A stretch of 64,000 bases of DNA, taken from contig JADJHJ010000001.1 in NCBI GenBank assembly GCA_016707605.1, positions 248,001-312,000 of the forward strand, written 5' to 3'. Origin of the DNA: Candidatus Promineofilum glycogenicum. GTDB taxonomy: Bacteria > Chloroflexota > Anaerolineae > Promineifilales > Promineifilaceae. Of the stretch, positions 20,470 to 29,573 are shown piece after piece (the first letter of the stretch is position 1; each line of letters opens with the position of its first letter). The translations under genes were made by a program, and so were the position numbers. The notes under the pieces were generated by a model. The model did no database searches, was not told where the DNA came from, and worked only from the letters and a program-made list of their open reading frames with translations.

Positions 20470-22727
20470 GTCAGCCGCCGCCCGATCAACCATCCGCGGC
20501 CCCGGCCGCGCCGGCGACCGACCTGACCACTCTCTTTCCGCAGGGCGAGGGCATCCAGGCCCAGATCGCGCGCCGCCAGCGCAACGCGACAATCTGGCGC
20601 TTCGTCTTCCTGGGCGCCACGTCGCTGGCCGTCATCATCCTGACCACGCTGCTGCTGTCGATCATCAATCAGTCGTTCGGCCTGGTGGCCGAACAGACGA
20701 ACATCCCCGAAACCCAACTCATCGTCAACTACCAGAAGTCGCTGATGCTCGAGGCGAGCAACGTCGCCCTGTCCAGCGAGGACGATGCGGCCCTGGCCGA
20801 GGGTATCGCCGCCGACGCGGCCGGCGTGGGGCTGCTCGGCAACGCTTACACTACCCAGAATCAAGATACCCTGCGCGCCCTAAGCATCGGCGGCGTCGCG
20901 CCGACGGCCGAGACGGTCCAGAGCGGTGCGTACCCCCTGGCCCGGCCGCTGCTACTCTATACCACCGCCACAACCGTCGCCGACAAGCCTCAGATCGGCG
21001 CATTCCTGGCTTACTACCTACAGGTTGCCGACGAGGTCATGGCCGAAATCGGCTACTTCCCGCTCGATGAGGCCACTCTGGCCCAGCAAGAGACCACGCT
21101 GCTGGCCCTGCTCGGCGCAACCGAGTTGCCGACGATCGTTCCAGCCGAGTACGAGGGCGACATCGTCATTGCCGGTAGTTCGACGCTCAACCAGGTCACG
21201 CGCGAAGTGGCCAAGCGCTTCCGCGCCGAGGGCTTCCAGGGCGCCATCAAGATCACCAGCGTCGGCACCGGCGCCGGCTTTGCCGGCTTCTGCGCCGTCG
21301 ACGGCGGCGTCGACATCGTCAATGCCAGCCGGACCATCACCCAACTGGAGTTGGAGAGTTGCCGCGCCAACGCCCTGAACCCCGTCGCTACCGTAGTCGG
21401 GGCCGATGCCCTGGCCGTCGTCGTCAACGCGCAGAACGACTTCGCCACCGACATCACTCTGGAGCAGGCGGGACTCCTCTTTAGCTCGGCCGTCAACTGG
21501 GCCGAGGTCGACGCCGGTTGGCCGGCCGAAGCGATCAACCGCTACATCCCCACGACCGACAGCGGCACGATGGACTTCTTCGTGGCTACCGTTTTTGCCG
21601 CGCAAACTCTGGCCGACCTGCCGTATGATTCGCTCGTCACCGTCTTCCAGGCCAACGTCAGCGCCGGCCGGTGTCGCGCCGCCGAGGCCGAACAGCGCTT
21701 CTATGCCGACCGCTTCGTGTGCGACACGGAAGAGGCGTTCACCGCCCGCTGCGAAGGGGAAAACCCGACCACCGGCTGCACGCTCGCCCCGCGCGACCAT
21801 GCCAGCCTGGAGGCTCTGGTGCAGGCCGAGGTCATTCAGCCCGAAGTGTTGCAAGCCTGGTTCCTGGCCGAGTCCATCTTCCGGCGCGATGAGATCGTGG
21901 CCACAGCCCTGGAAGAGTACCCCAGCGCCGACGTCCACTTCCGGCGCTGGCTGACGTGGGACTTCATCACCCGGCCGCAGTCGGCCACGCCGGAACTGGC
22001 CGGCGTGCGCACCGCCATTCTCGGCTCGCTGTGGGTCGTGGGCATCGGCCTCCTGGCCGGCTTCCCGGTCGGCGTGGGCGCGGCCATCTATCTGGAAGAG
22101 TACGCCAACAAGCGTAAGCGCTTCAACAGCATCATTCAGACCAACATCAACAACCTGGCCGGTGTGCCGTCGATCATCTACGGTCTGCTGGGCCTGACGG
22201 TCTTCGTGCGCGTGCTGGAGCCGATCACCAGTGGTGCTATCTTTGGCGTGGGCGACCCGACCACGGCCAACGGCCGCACCATCCTCTCCGCCGGTCTGAC
22301 GCTGGCCCTGCTCATCCTGCCGGTGATCATCATCAGCTCGCAGGAGGCGATCAAGGCCGTGCCGTCATCGCTGCGCGAGGCCAGCTTCGGCCTGGGGGCG
22401 ACGCGCTGGCAGACGATCTGGAACCACGTCATCCCCAACGCCATCGGCGGCATCCTGACCGGCGTCATCCTGGCCATGTCGCGCATCATCGGCGAGACCG
22501 CGCCGCTGGTCGTCGTCGGCGCGGCGACGCTCATCACGTCCGACCCCAGCGGCCCCTTCTCCAAGTTCACGACGCTGCCGATCCAGATTTACCAGTGGAC
22601 TGCCCGGCCGCAGCAGACTTTCCTGCTCATCGCCGGCGCGGCCATTATCGTCCTGATCATCCTGCTATTCATCCTGAATATCTTTGCCATCTACCTGCGC
22701 AACCGCTACGCCCGGCGCATCGGTTAG
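20466..22727 (+). CDS. pstA: Phosphate ABC transporter permease PstA with an inserted, circularly permuted PstS domain
   Basis: 753 residues against about 280-300 for ordinary PstA. Helix 1 is at about 42-66. The C-terminal permease (about 495-753) is normal: LTWDFITRP, GSLWVVGIGLLAGFPVGVGA, YLEEYANKRKR, NNLAGVPSIIYGLLGL, coupling loop LREASFGLGATRWQTIWNHV. Between them lies an outer domain. Residues about 92-200 match the C-terminal half of PstS (LEAS...SSEDD, YPLARPLLLYTTAT, EVMAEIGYFPLDE), and 231-380 match the N-terminal half (GDIVIAGSSTLNQVTREVAK, VGTGAGFAGFC, DIVNASRTI, TTDSGTMDFF). The halves are swapped: one half ends and the other begins where they are contiguous in PstS. A further 110-residue loop follows (PYDSLVTVFQANVSAGRCR), as in other large PstA proteins. 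The ligand residues SS and DSGT are retained, so the domain may bind phosphate. Confidence 0.88.
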   Translation: MSQPPPDQPSAAPAAPATDLTTLFPQGEGIQAQIARRQRNATIWRFVFLGATSLAVIILTTLLLSIINQSFGLVAEQTNIPETQLIVNYQKSLMLEASNVALSSEDDAALAEGIAADAAGVGLLGNAYTTQNQDTLRALSIGGVAPTAETVQSGAYPLARPLLLYTTATTVADKPQIGAFLAYYLQVADEVMAEIGYFPLDEATLAQQETTLLALLGATELPTIVPAEYEGDIVIAGSSTLNQVTREVAKRFRAEGFQGAIKITSVGTGAGFAGFCAVDGGVDIVNASRTITQLELESCRANALNPVATVVGADALAVVVNAQNDFATDITLEQAGLLFSSAVNWAEVDAGWPAEAINRYIPTTDSGTMDFFVATVFAAQTLADLPYDSLVTVFQANVSAGRCRAAEAEQRFYADRFVCDTEEAFTARCEGENPTTGCTLAPRDHASLEALVQAEVIQPEVLQAWFLAESIFRRDEIVATALEEYPSADVHFRRWLTWDFITRPQSATPELAGVRTAILGSLWVVGIGLLAGFPVGVGAAIYLEEYANKRKRFNSIIQTNINNLAGVPSIIYGLLGLTVFVRVLEPITSGAIFGVGDPTTANGRTILSAGLTLALLILPVIIISSQEAIKAVPSSLREASFGLGATRWQTIWNHVIPNAIGGILTGVILAMSRIIGETAPLVVVGAATLITSDPSGPFSKFTTLPIQIYQWTARPQQTFLLIAGAAIIVLIILLFILNIFAIYLRNRYARRIG

Positions 22728-22746
22728 GCCAGGGGAGTTTCTGTCC

Positions 22747-23553
22747 ATGTCCAACGTTGCCACCTATTCCACCAATGGCGGGCCATATGCCATCGAGGCT
22801 CAAGACCTGAGCATCTACTATGGCAGCTTCCGCGCCGTTAAGAACATCAATCTGCGCTTCCCGACCCACAAGATCACGGCGCTCATTGGCCCCTCCGGCT
22901 GCGGCAAGAGCACCGTTTTGCGGGCCTTCAACCGCATGAATGACCTCATCCCCATCTCGCGCGCCGAGGGGGTTATCCTGTTCCACGGCAAGAACATCTA
23001 CGACCATGACGTGGACCCGGTCGAAATCCGCCGTCGCGTCGGCATGGTCTTCCAGAAGCCCAACCCGTTTCCCAAGACGATCTACGAGAACGTCGCCTGG
23101 GGGGCGCGCATCAATGGCTTCAAGGGCAGCAAGACCGACATGGATGCCCTGGTCGAAGAGTCGTTGCGCGACGCCGCCGTGTGGGACGACGTCAAGGACA
23201 AGCTCAACCAGAGCGGCCTGTCGCTGTCCGGCGGCCAGCAGCAGCGCCTGTGCATCGCCCGCGCCATCGCCACGCGGCCGGAGATCATCCTCATGGACGA
23301 ACCGGCCTCGGCCCTCGACCCCATCTCCACCCTGCGCATCGAAGAGCTGATCCAGGAGTTGAAGAAGAACTACACCATCCTGATCGTCACCCACAACATG
23401 CAGCAGGCGGCGCGCGCCTCGGACTACACCGCTTTCTTCAACATGGACGCCGACCGCGCCGGCTATCTGGTGGAGTACAACCAGACGGATGAGTTGTTCA
23501 CCAGCCCCAAGAACGAGATGACGGAGCAGTACATCACCGGCCGTTTCGGCTAA
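22747..23553 (+). CDS. pstB: Phosphate ABC transporter ATP-binding protein PstB
   Basis: 268 residues; ATG 22747 follows AGGGGAG by about ten bases. Contains Walker A GPSGCGKSTVLR, Q-loop VGMVFQKPNPFPKTIYENVA (a PstB hallmark), signature LSGGQQQRLCIARAIA, Walker B IILMDEPASALD and the switch His in VTHNM. Cytoplasmic ATPase of the PstSCAB importer. Gap to pstA is 19 bases, so the operon continues. Confidence 0.95.
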   Translation: MSNVATYSTNGGPYAIEAQDLSIYYGSFRAVKNINLRFPTHKITALIGPSGCGKSTVLRAFNRMNDLIPISRAEGVILFHGKNIYDHDVDPVEIRRRVGMVFQKPNPFPKTIYENVAWGARINGFKGSKTDMDALVEESLRDAAVWDDVKDKLNQSGLSLSGGQQQRLCIARAIATRPEIILMDEPASALDPISTLRIEELIQELKKNYTILIVTHNMQQAARASDYTAFFNMDADRAGYLVEYNQTDELFTSPKNEMTEQYITGRFG

Positions 23554-23582
23554 GCTGCGCCCGCGGCAGGAGGCAAGGCATT

Positions 23583-24266
23583 ATGCGAGAATCATTCGAC
23601 CGCGAGTTGCAGCGGCTGGAAGCCGAAATCATCCGCATGGGTAGCGAGGTGGAAGAGCATCTAACTCAGGTCACGGCCGCCTTTGTCGAGCGCGACGCCG
23701 TCACCGCCCGGCGGATGATCGCCGCCGACGAGGCCATCAACGAGCGCCGCATCCAGGTCGGGCTGGACGCGCTGACGCTCATCGCCACCCAACAGCCGAT
23801 GGCCCGCGATTTGCGCCTCATCGCCGCCATCATGGAGATCGTCGGCGAACTGGAGCGCATCCACGACTACATCAAGGGCATCGGCAAGATCAGCCTCAAC
23901 ATCGGCCCGACGCCCGTGCTACCGACCATCGCCGCCCACATGCCGGAGATGGCCGAGACGGCGCGCGAGATGCTGCACTTGTCGCTCAAGGCGTTTGCCG
24001 AGCGGGACAAGGAGTTGGCCCTGCGCGTGCCGGCGATGGATGACAAGGTCGATTTTCTCTTCAATCATCTGTACGCCGACGTGGTCGCCTACGTGATGGA
24101 GAACCCGTTGGGGACGACCCACGCCAACTCTCTGGAGTGGGCACTGCACAACCTGGAGCGTTCGGCCGACCGCACCATCAACATCTGCGAGTGGGTCGTC
24201 TACATGGTCACCGGCGTCTACCGCGAGATGAGCATGGGCGAATACGAGTCGCCCCCGGCGGCCTGA
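23583..24266 (+). CDS. phoU: Phosphate signalling regulator PhoU
   Basis: 227 residues made of two three-helix PhoU repeats (about 5-110 and 115-218), with the metal-binding type motifs ADEAINERRIQV and the second-repeat MDDKVDFLFNHLYADV, and ERSADRTINICEWVVYM near the end. PhoU links the Pst transporter to PhoR and represses the regulon when phosphate is plentiful. It lies 29 bases after pstB, with GGCAGGAGG ahead of its start. Confidence 0.93.
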   Translation: MRESFDRELQRLEAEIIRMGSEVEEHLTQVTAAFVERDAVTARRMIAADEAINERRIQVGLDALTLIATQQPMARDLRLIAAIMEIVGELERIHDYIKGIGKISLNIGPTPVLPTIAAHMPEMAETAREMLHLSLKAFAERDKELALRVPAMDDKVDFLFNHLYADVVAYVMENPLGTTHANSLEWALHNLERSADRTINICEWVVYMVTGVYREMSMGEYESPPAA

Positions 24267-24270
24267 TAAA

Positions 24271-25383
24271 GTGAGCCATTCCCTTGGCATAGCGCGGCGT
24301 TTGGTGTTTCTGGCGCTGGTGGCGGTTGGGCTGGCGGGGCCGGCCGGCTGCGGTTCGGCCATCAGCCAACCGGCTGTCCTCTTCCTGCGCGCCGATAGCG
24401 CCGGCGGCACACAGCTCTATCGCCAGGACGCGCCCGACAGCGCGCCGCAGCAATTGAGCGGGCAGGGGGCGGGCGACGTGCTCGACTTCGCCGCCGCGCC
24501 CGACGGCCGCCGCCTCGTCTATACGATTACTGACGGCGCAAATGGCGCGTTGCGCATAGTCAATAGTGATGGCGGGGACGACCGCGAGCTGCTGGCTTGC
24601 CCCGATGCCGAGTGCAGCGGCCCGGTCTGGTCGCCCGACGGAACGCGCCTAGTCTATGAGCGGCGGGCGCTCGATGCCGACGACGCGCTCGGCTCGCCGC
24701 GCCTCCACTGGCTCGACCCGGCCGATGGCGCGACGCTACCCCTCGTGGCCGGGGAAGTCATCGGTTATGGCGCGCGCTTTTCGCCCGACGGCGCGTGGCT
24801 CAGCTACGTCTCGCCCGCCGATGAGGGGGTGGTGCTCTACCGGCTGGCCGACGGTCAACAGCGCCTGCTCAGCAGCCGCGTCGGCCGCCCGGCCGCCTTC
24901 AGCCCCGACAGCGCCCAGGTCATCGTCAGCGACCTGACGTTGGCGAGCAACTCGACCGCGGCCGATGGCGACGTGCCCGCGCCAATTCAGGAGTCATCGC
25001 GCGTCTATCTCTATCGCGTGGTGTTGGCCGAAGAGGGGCGCGAGCGGCTGAGCGCCGATCTGCCGGTGGATGATAGCGCCCCGGCCTGGTCGCCCGACGG
25101 CGCGTGGGTCGCCTTCGGCCGCGCCCCGGCCGATGCCGCCTCCGGTCGCCAACTGTGGCTCATGCGCCCCGACGGCGGCGACGCCCGCGCCCTGACCGAC
25201 ACGCCGAATCTTTTCCACGGCCCGCCTGCCTGGTCGCCGGATGGAACTATGCTGCTCTACCAACGCTTTGATTTGAGCGACCCGGCGGCCGTGCCGGAGG
25301 TGTGGACTTTGCGCCTGGCCGGTGGCGCGACGACGCGCATCGCCCCCGGCGGTTATCTGCCTGCCTGGTTGCCGGGCGACTAG
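24271..25383 (+). CDS. WD40-like (TolB-type) beta-propeller lipoprotein
   Basis: 370 residues starting at GTG 24271, four bases after phoU. A lipoprotein signal peptide ends at GPAGCGS (Cys near 27). The rest contains repeated PD40 blades: WSPDGTRLVYE, FSPDGAWLSYVS, FSPDSAQVIVSD, WSPDGAWVAFGR and WSPDGTMLLYQ, spaced about 45-60 residues apart, giving a six- or seven-bladed propeller outside the membrane. Position suggests cotranscription with the Pst operon, but no role in phosphate uptake is evident. A similar protein starts at 63348. Confidence 0.8.
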   Translation: MSHSLGIARRLVFLALVAVGLAGPAGCGSAISQPAVLFLRADSAGGTQLYRQDAPDSAPQQLSGQGAGDVLDFAAAPDGRRLVYTITDGANGALRIVNSDGGDDRELLACPDAECSGPVWSPDGTRLVYERRALDADDALGSPRLHWLDPADGATLPLVAGEVIGYGARFSPDGAWLSYVSPADEGVVLYRLADGQQRLLSSRVGRPAAFSPDSAQVIVSDLTLASNSTAADGDVPAPIQESSRVYLYRVVLAEEGRERLSADLPVDDSAPAWSPDGAWVAFGRAPADAASGRQLWLMRPDGGDARALTDTPNLFHGPPAWSPDGTMLLYQRFDLSDPAAVPEVWTLRLAGGATTRIAPGGYLPAWLPGD

Positions 25384-25390
25384 CAGAAAG

Positions 25391-25465
25391 GAAACCACAG
25401 ATTTCACAGATTACACAGATTTATTCATCTCTTAAATCTGTGTAATCTGTGAAATCTGTGGTTTC
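25391..25465. terminator. 33-bp perfect palindrome made of 9-bp words (bidirectional terminator candidate)
   Basis: Arms 25391-25423 and 25433-25465 are exact reverse complements around a 9-base loop; each arm is built of ACAGATTNC-like words (AATCTGTGT, AATCTGTGA, AATCTGTGG on the other arm). It separates two convergent genes and ends in TTTCTTCTT, so it can stop transcription from both sides. Confidence 0.75.
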
Positions 25466-25468
25466 TTC

Positions 25469-26110
25469 TTAGAAGAGTAGCAGGTAAGCCAGGATGGCCA
25501 GGACGGCCAGCGTCAGCAGACCCAACAGCACCAGCAGGGCCATGAGCGCGCCGTTGCCCTGTGGCCGGGGGGGCGGGGGTGGGGGCGTCTGGCGTCGCGG
25601 GGCGCTGGTCGCCGGCGCGGGGACGAGCGGCGCAGCGGGAGTCAGAGGCGCAGTAGCAGGGACAGGGGCAGGCTCAGCGGCGACGGCCACCGGATCGGAT
25701 TCATAGACAGGCGCAACAGCCACCGGCGTTGGCTCAGGGCTGAGGGGTTGCAGCCATTCGGGCACGTCGGCCGGCTCGTCCGCGGGTAATAGTTCGGGTT
25801 CTACCGCCACCACAGCGATATCCGGCTCGAGCGCGGCGACGGCTACGGCGGCAGGCACGGCCAACACGGCGCTGGCCTCGGTCGGCAGCGCGTCGAACTC
25901 AGCCCGCGCGCGTGCGTGGCTTGGGTCCAGCGTCAGCGTCTTGCTCAGATAGGCCGCGCGCCGCGCGTCGGAGTCGACCAACTGGCTCAGCAGATACCAG
26001 GCATGGGCATCATCGGGGTTGTCCTGAATGACCTCGGCGGCCAGGAGTTGGGCGCGCTCGGTGTCGCCGTCGCGCGCGGCGGCGATGGCTTCTTGCAGGG
26101 TGGCGGTCAT
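25469..26110 (-). CDS. TPR-like protein with proline-rich linker and C-terminal membrane anchor
   Basis: 213 residues from the ATG at 26110, which has GAGGA upstream. Residues 1-70 resemble a pair of TPR helices (LQEAIAAARDGDTERAQLLA, DNPDDAHAWYLLSQL, TLDPSHARARAEFDAL). Residues 70-180 are a low-complexity Ala/Val/Pro/Glu linker, with PPPPPPRP near 183, then a single hydrophobic helix (ALMALLVLLGLLTLAVLAIL) at the end. This is a tail-anchored, cytosol-facing scaffold-like protein seen in Chloroflexi. Function unknown. Confidence 0.7.
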   Translation of the reverse strand: MTATLQEAIAAARDGDTERAQLLAAEVIQDNPDDAHAWYLLSQLVDSDARRAAYLSKTLTLDPSHARARAEFDALPTEASAVLAVPAAVAVAALEPDIAVVAVEPELLPADEPADVPEWLQPLSPEPTPVAVAPVYESDPVAVAAEPAPVPATAPLTPAAPLVPAPATSAPRRQTPPPPPPRPQGNGALMALLVLLGLLTLAVLAILAYLLLF

Positions 26111-26191
26111 GGCTTTCCTCGCTTCAGGCGATTGATGCTCGGATTGTAGCCTCCCTGAGACGGATGGCAAACCTCACGTCGTAGAGCAGGC

Positions 26192-27183
26192 TTATTCCTG
26201 TCTCCGCCGCACTGTCAGTACTAGCGCCGCCAGAAAAGCGACCCACCCCAACACCGCCGTCCCCAATACCAGCCCATAAGCCGTGATGACACGAATGACA
26301 TCCGCCGACGGTTCCAGCACCCCGGCGACAGCGTAGACGGCCACGGCCACCGTGGGCATGGTCGCCAAGGCCAATAGATGGGGCGGGCGAACCGGCCCGG
26401 CCAGGTCGTCCAGGGCGCTGCCCGGCGGCTCACGGCGTCTGTTGACATAAAGCGCGCCAATCGCTACGCCGACCAGCGCCGCTAATCGCAACGGCGCCCA
26501 GGGATAAACCGGCAGTACCAGCGCGCCGAAGAAGAGCAGCAGCCCGGCGGCCACTAACACAATCTCGACCCATGACGGCCAGAACGCCACCCGCCAACCG
26601 CCGCGGCCGAGTAGCCCATGAGCCAGGGCCAGCAGCCCGGTGAAGGCAAAGGCATGAAGGGCGAAATCGGCCACGGGCCAGCGGCCGAGGCGCGCCCCCG
26701 CCGCCAACAGCGCCGGGTCGGCGGCGTTCTCCGGCAGCCACCAGGCCAGCGCCCACAAGCCCCACAGCACGCCGACGGCGGCGCAGCCCAACGCCACCCG
26801 CCGCGCCCGCCCGGCCACCAGTTCGCGCCGCAGCCACCACCAACCGAAGACGACGCTCAGAGGCGCGTGCCAGGCCAAGGGCGTGTAGCTGGCGCTGAAC
26901 CACGCCAGCGGCCCGCCTTCGTAGAGCGTATTGGTCAGCATCCCTCGGCCACGAAACCAAAGACGGCCGCGGCCAGAAAGAGCGGGGCGAGGCGGCGGAC
27001 GCGGAAGAAGTCTACCACCCATAACAAGACGAACGCCGGAAAGAAGTAGCCGAGCAGCAGGTCGAGCACTGAGTAGCCGGTAACGTACCAGAAGAGCTTC
27101 TCAGAAAAGACAATCAGCACGGCCGCCGACAGCAGGGCAAAGGCCAGCCGGCCGAGGGCGGGGCGGAGGCGTTGGGCGATCAT
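26192..27183 (-). pseudogene. Multi-pass membrane protein, apparently split by a one-base shift
   Basis: Starts MIAQRLRPALGRLAFALLSA at 27183 and continues for about 80 residues with two or three membrane helices, stopping at a TGA at 26935-26937. The next frame, entered at 26941, continues as MLTNTLYEGGPLAWFSASYT with about six more helices to 26192. The junction ATGCTGA is either a 7-base gene overlap or a one-base frameshift. GFVAEG directly followed by LTNTLYEGG reads like one continuous protein of about 330 residues, so I prefer the frameshift. No family name recognised. Confidence 0.55.
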
Positions 27184-27228
27184 GCTGCGCTATACGCGAA
27201 AGGGCCGCCCTCCGGTGCAGGGCAAAGA

Positions 27229-27330
27229 GGGACACAGAGCTATACAGAGGAGCACAGAGTTGCACGGAGGAAGAATGGGTTCCTTTCCTCTGTGTCCCTC
27301 CGTGCTTCTCTGTGTAACTCTGTGTTCCTC
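27229..27330. repeat. 10-bp tandem word palindrome (CTCTGTGTnn)
   Basis: The right part reads CTCTGTGTCC, CTCCGTGCTT, CTCTGTGTAA, CTCTGTGTTC in register; the left part is its inverted, degenerate copy. It ends directly at the stop codon of the AHSA1 gene. Confidence 0.75.
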
Positions 27331-28291
27331 TTAACTCGCGGCCAGCTTCGACAGCAGGGCCGCCAACTGGTTGTAGCTCTTCTCCGTGCCGTCTTCCATG
27401 CCCGACTGGTACATGCCTTCCAGGTCTTCGATGTTGTCGAACTGCTCGACGGCCAGCAGCGTCGTGCGGCCGTTGCGCTCTTCCAGGGTCATCGTCTCCA
27501 CAATGACGTGACCGGCCCACGGCTCATACTCAAACGTCTGCACGATGCGCTGCGGCGGCACGATCTCGCGGAAGACGCCGCGGAAGGCGCTCTCGTTGCC
27601 GGCCGCGTCGCGCTCCACAAAGCGCCACTCACCACCCACCCGCAGGTCATGCTTGTCCACGCTCGTTGTGCCGCCCGGCTGGCCCCACCACTGCGCCAGC
27701 AGCCCCGGCTCGGTCAGCGCCCGCCAGACCAGCGCCTGGGGCGCGTCGAAGTCGCGGGCGATGGTAATCCGCAGATTGGGCCGATCGATGTCCAGCCGCA
27801 CGTGCTTGGTGACGACGCTGGCCAGCTTGTCGAGCGACTCATTGTAGCCCGCGGCCGTCATTTCAGTCCCCGGCCCGTCAGGCATACCGCTGAAGATAGT
27901 GCGCATCTTCGTTTGCCGGCCCAGGTCTTCGAGCGTTACCGTGACTATGATCTCCGCCGGGAAGTCGTCGCCCATGCCAAAGGCGCTGGGCGGGATGATA
28001 TTGCCGTCCTTGTCGGCGAAGCTGTCGGTGTAGACCAGTCGCTCCGGCGGAACGACCTCCAGAAACGTGCCGGCCGAGTAGTAGTCGTTGCCTTCGGGGT
28101 CGCGCATGCTCCAGATGTAGCGGCCGCCGGGCCGCACGTCCATCTGGCACGTGGGCGAAGTGAAAGTTGCTCGGCCCCCACCAGCGCATGAACAACTCCG
28201 GGTCGGTCCACGCCCGCCACACTTGTTCGCGCGGGGCATCAAAAATACGCTCGATCACCAGGTCTTTCATCTGTTCGCTTACCACTGCCAT
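27331..28291 (-). pseudogene. Double AHSA1/SRPBCC-domain protein, one apparent frameshift
   Basis: Start at 28291 (MAVVSEQMKDLVIERIFDAP). Near 28163-28165 an extra base in an AAA/TTT run shifts the frame: before it RAWTDPELFMRWWGPSNF, after it TSPTCQMDVRPGG. Two ligand-binding SRPBCC domains follow each other: domain one to about 27850 (YIWSMRDPEGNDYY, GTEMTAAGYNESLDKLA) and domain two (ITIARDFDAPQALVWRALTE, GLLAQWWGQPG, EKSYNQLAALLSKL). Such proteins usually follow an ArsR-type regulator, exactly as here (1-base gap). Total length 961 bases equals 320 codons plus one, consistent with one inserted base. Ligand unknown. Confidence 0.8.
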
Positions 28292-28292
28292 T

Positions 28293-28622
28293 TCAATCAC
28301 TCTCCTTGGGGGATTTGGCCTGCTCGGCGCGCAATAGGGCATCGAGGGCATCGAATCGTGTCGCCCACTGCTGCCTCACTCGTTTGGCCCACTCTTCCAC
28401 TTCGACCATCGCCGCGGGGTTCACGCGGTAGATACGCTGCTGGGCGCGCTTCTCCACCTGCACCAGGTTCGCCTCGCGCAGCACCTTGAGATGTTGCGAG
28501 ATAGCCGGCGCGCTGACGCTGAAACGCGCCTGGATGTCGCCCGCGGTCAAGGCTCCCTCGCGGGCCAACATCTCGACGATTTGCCGTCGGGTTGGTTCGG
28601 CCAGGGCATGGAAGGCGTCCAT
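28293..28622 (-). CDS. ArsR-family winged-helix transcriptional regulator
   Basis: 109 residues from ATG 28622 (MDAFHALAEPTRRQIVEMLA). The HTH reads GDIQARFSVSAPAISQHLKVLREANLV, followed by the wing VEKRAQQRIYRVNP. There are no metal-binding cysteines, so it belongs to the SdpR/AHSA1-associated group rather than metal sensors. It is cotranscribed with the double AHSA1 gene and likely represses its own operon. AT-rich sequence at 28625-28670 probably holds the promoter. Confidence 0.88.
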   Translation of the reverse strand: MDAFHALAEPTRRQIVEMLAREGALTAGDIQARFSVSAPAISQHLKVLREANLVQVEKRAQQRIYRVNPAAMVEVEEWAKRVRQQWATRFDALDALLRAEQAKSPKESD

Positions 28623-28687
28623 GCCGAATATAATAAACGATTTACTTAAATAAGTCAATACTTAAATTAGGGATTAGGGAAGATGAG

Positions 28688-28790
28688 GCGGGTGGCGGGT
28701 GGCGGGTGGCGGGTGGTGGGGCGGGGCTGGAGGGTGCGCATCGGTCGTGGCGGGGGCGGGTGGCGGGTGGCAGGTGGCGGGTGGCGGCGG
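28688..28790. repeat. GCGGGTG heptamer array
   Basis: Heptamers of GCGGGTG repeat in register four times from 28688 and again with variants after 28757, separated by an unrelated 30-base piece. The plus strand is G-rich enough for quadruplex formation. It fills the gap between the ArsR operon and maf. Confidence 0.7.
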
Positions 28791-28826
28791 CGCATCTGAG
28801 GATGCGCAGGGGGCATGGCGGGGCGG

Positions 28827-29504
28827 TTAGAGACAATCGTCCTGGATGTGCTCGAAAAGGGGGCAGGGGTAGCCGTCATGGGCGGCCAGCAAGGCGGCGC
28901 GCGAGGCGCGACAGGGGACGCCCAACTCGCGCAACAGCGCAATTAGCCCGCACAGCGACAGCCCGACGACGGTCAGATAGCAGCCGTCGAGCGCCGCCAC
29001 CGGGCTGAAGCCGGCGTGCTGGATGGCGTAGGCCCCGGCCTTGTCCAGCGGGTCGCCGGTGGCCACGTAGGCGTCAATCTGCGCCGCGCTATAGTCGCGC
29101 ATCGTCACGACGGTGCTGTGAACGGCGGCCACTTCGCGCCCGCCGGCGGCGTCCACCACACACACGCCCGTGTGCACGTCGTGCGCCCGGCCACGCAGGC
29201 CCAGCAGCATCCGCCGCGCCTCGTCGGCGTCGGCCGGCTTGCCCAGGATTGCCCCGTCAAGGGCGACGGTCGTATCAGCGGCGATGATGATGGGGTGGAG
29301 GGTGGTGTCGGCTAGGAGCCGCAATCGCGCCACGGCCTCGGCCTTCTGCTGAGCCGTACGCAAGACGTAGGTCGCCGGGCCGGCATCCAGGTGAACGTCC
29401 TCGTCAACGTTGGGGACGACCACCTCGAACGGGTAGCCCAGCAGCGCCAGTAGTTGCCGACGGCGCGGCGACTGCGAGGCCAGAATAAAGCGAAAGTCGG
29501 TCAT
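28827..29504 (-). CDS. Maf-family nucleotide pyrophosphatase
   Basis: 225 residues from ATG 29504. Contains the Maf signature FILASQSPRRRQLLALLG near the N-terminus, ADTTVALDGAILGKP in the middle (conserved Asp), and GAYAIQHAGFSPV. Maf proteins hydrolyse non-canonical or canonical NTPs to NMPs and are linked to septum formation. Slightly long, with a non-conserved C-terminal tail of about 25 residues. It lies where rpoB usually follows rplL. Confidence 0.88.
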   Translation of the reverse strand: MTDFRFILASQSPRRRQLLALLGYPFEVVVPNVDEDVHLDAGPATYVLRTAQQKAEAVARLRLLADTTLHPIIIAADTTVALDGAILGKPADADEARRMLLGLRGRAHDVHTGVCVVDAAGGREVAAVHSTVVTMRDYSAAQIDAYVATGDPLDKAGAYAIQHAGFSPVAALDGCYLTVVGLSLCGLIALLRELGVPCRASRAALLAAHDGYPCPLFEHIQDDCL

Positions 29505-29573
29505 GGGGAACAAAGAGAGACCGGCATACAACGTAAGCCGGTCTCCTCTGGCCGTAGTTCGTTGGTGACGAAA

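Noticed and set aside
26935..26941. Two separate overlapping genes at the ATGCTGA junction
   Set aside because: Possible, but the first piece of 82 residues ends in mid-membrane-protein and the second starts with residues that continue it; a frameshift is simpler. Kept open in the entry.
28688..28790. CRISPR array
   Set aside because: Repeat unit is 7 bp without spacers of equal size and no cas genes are near.
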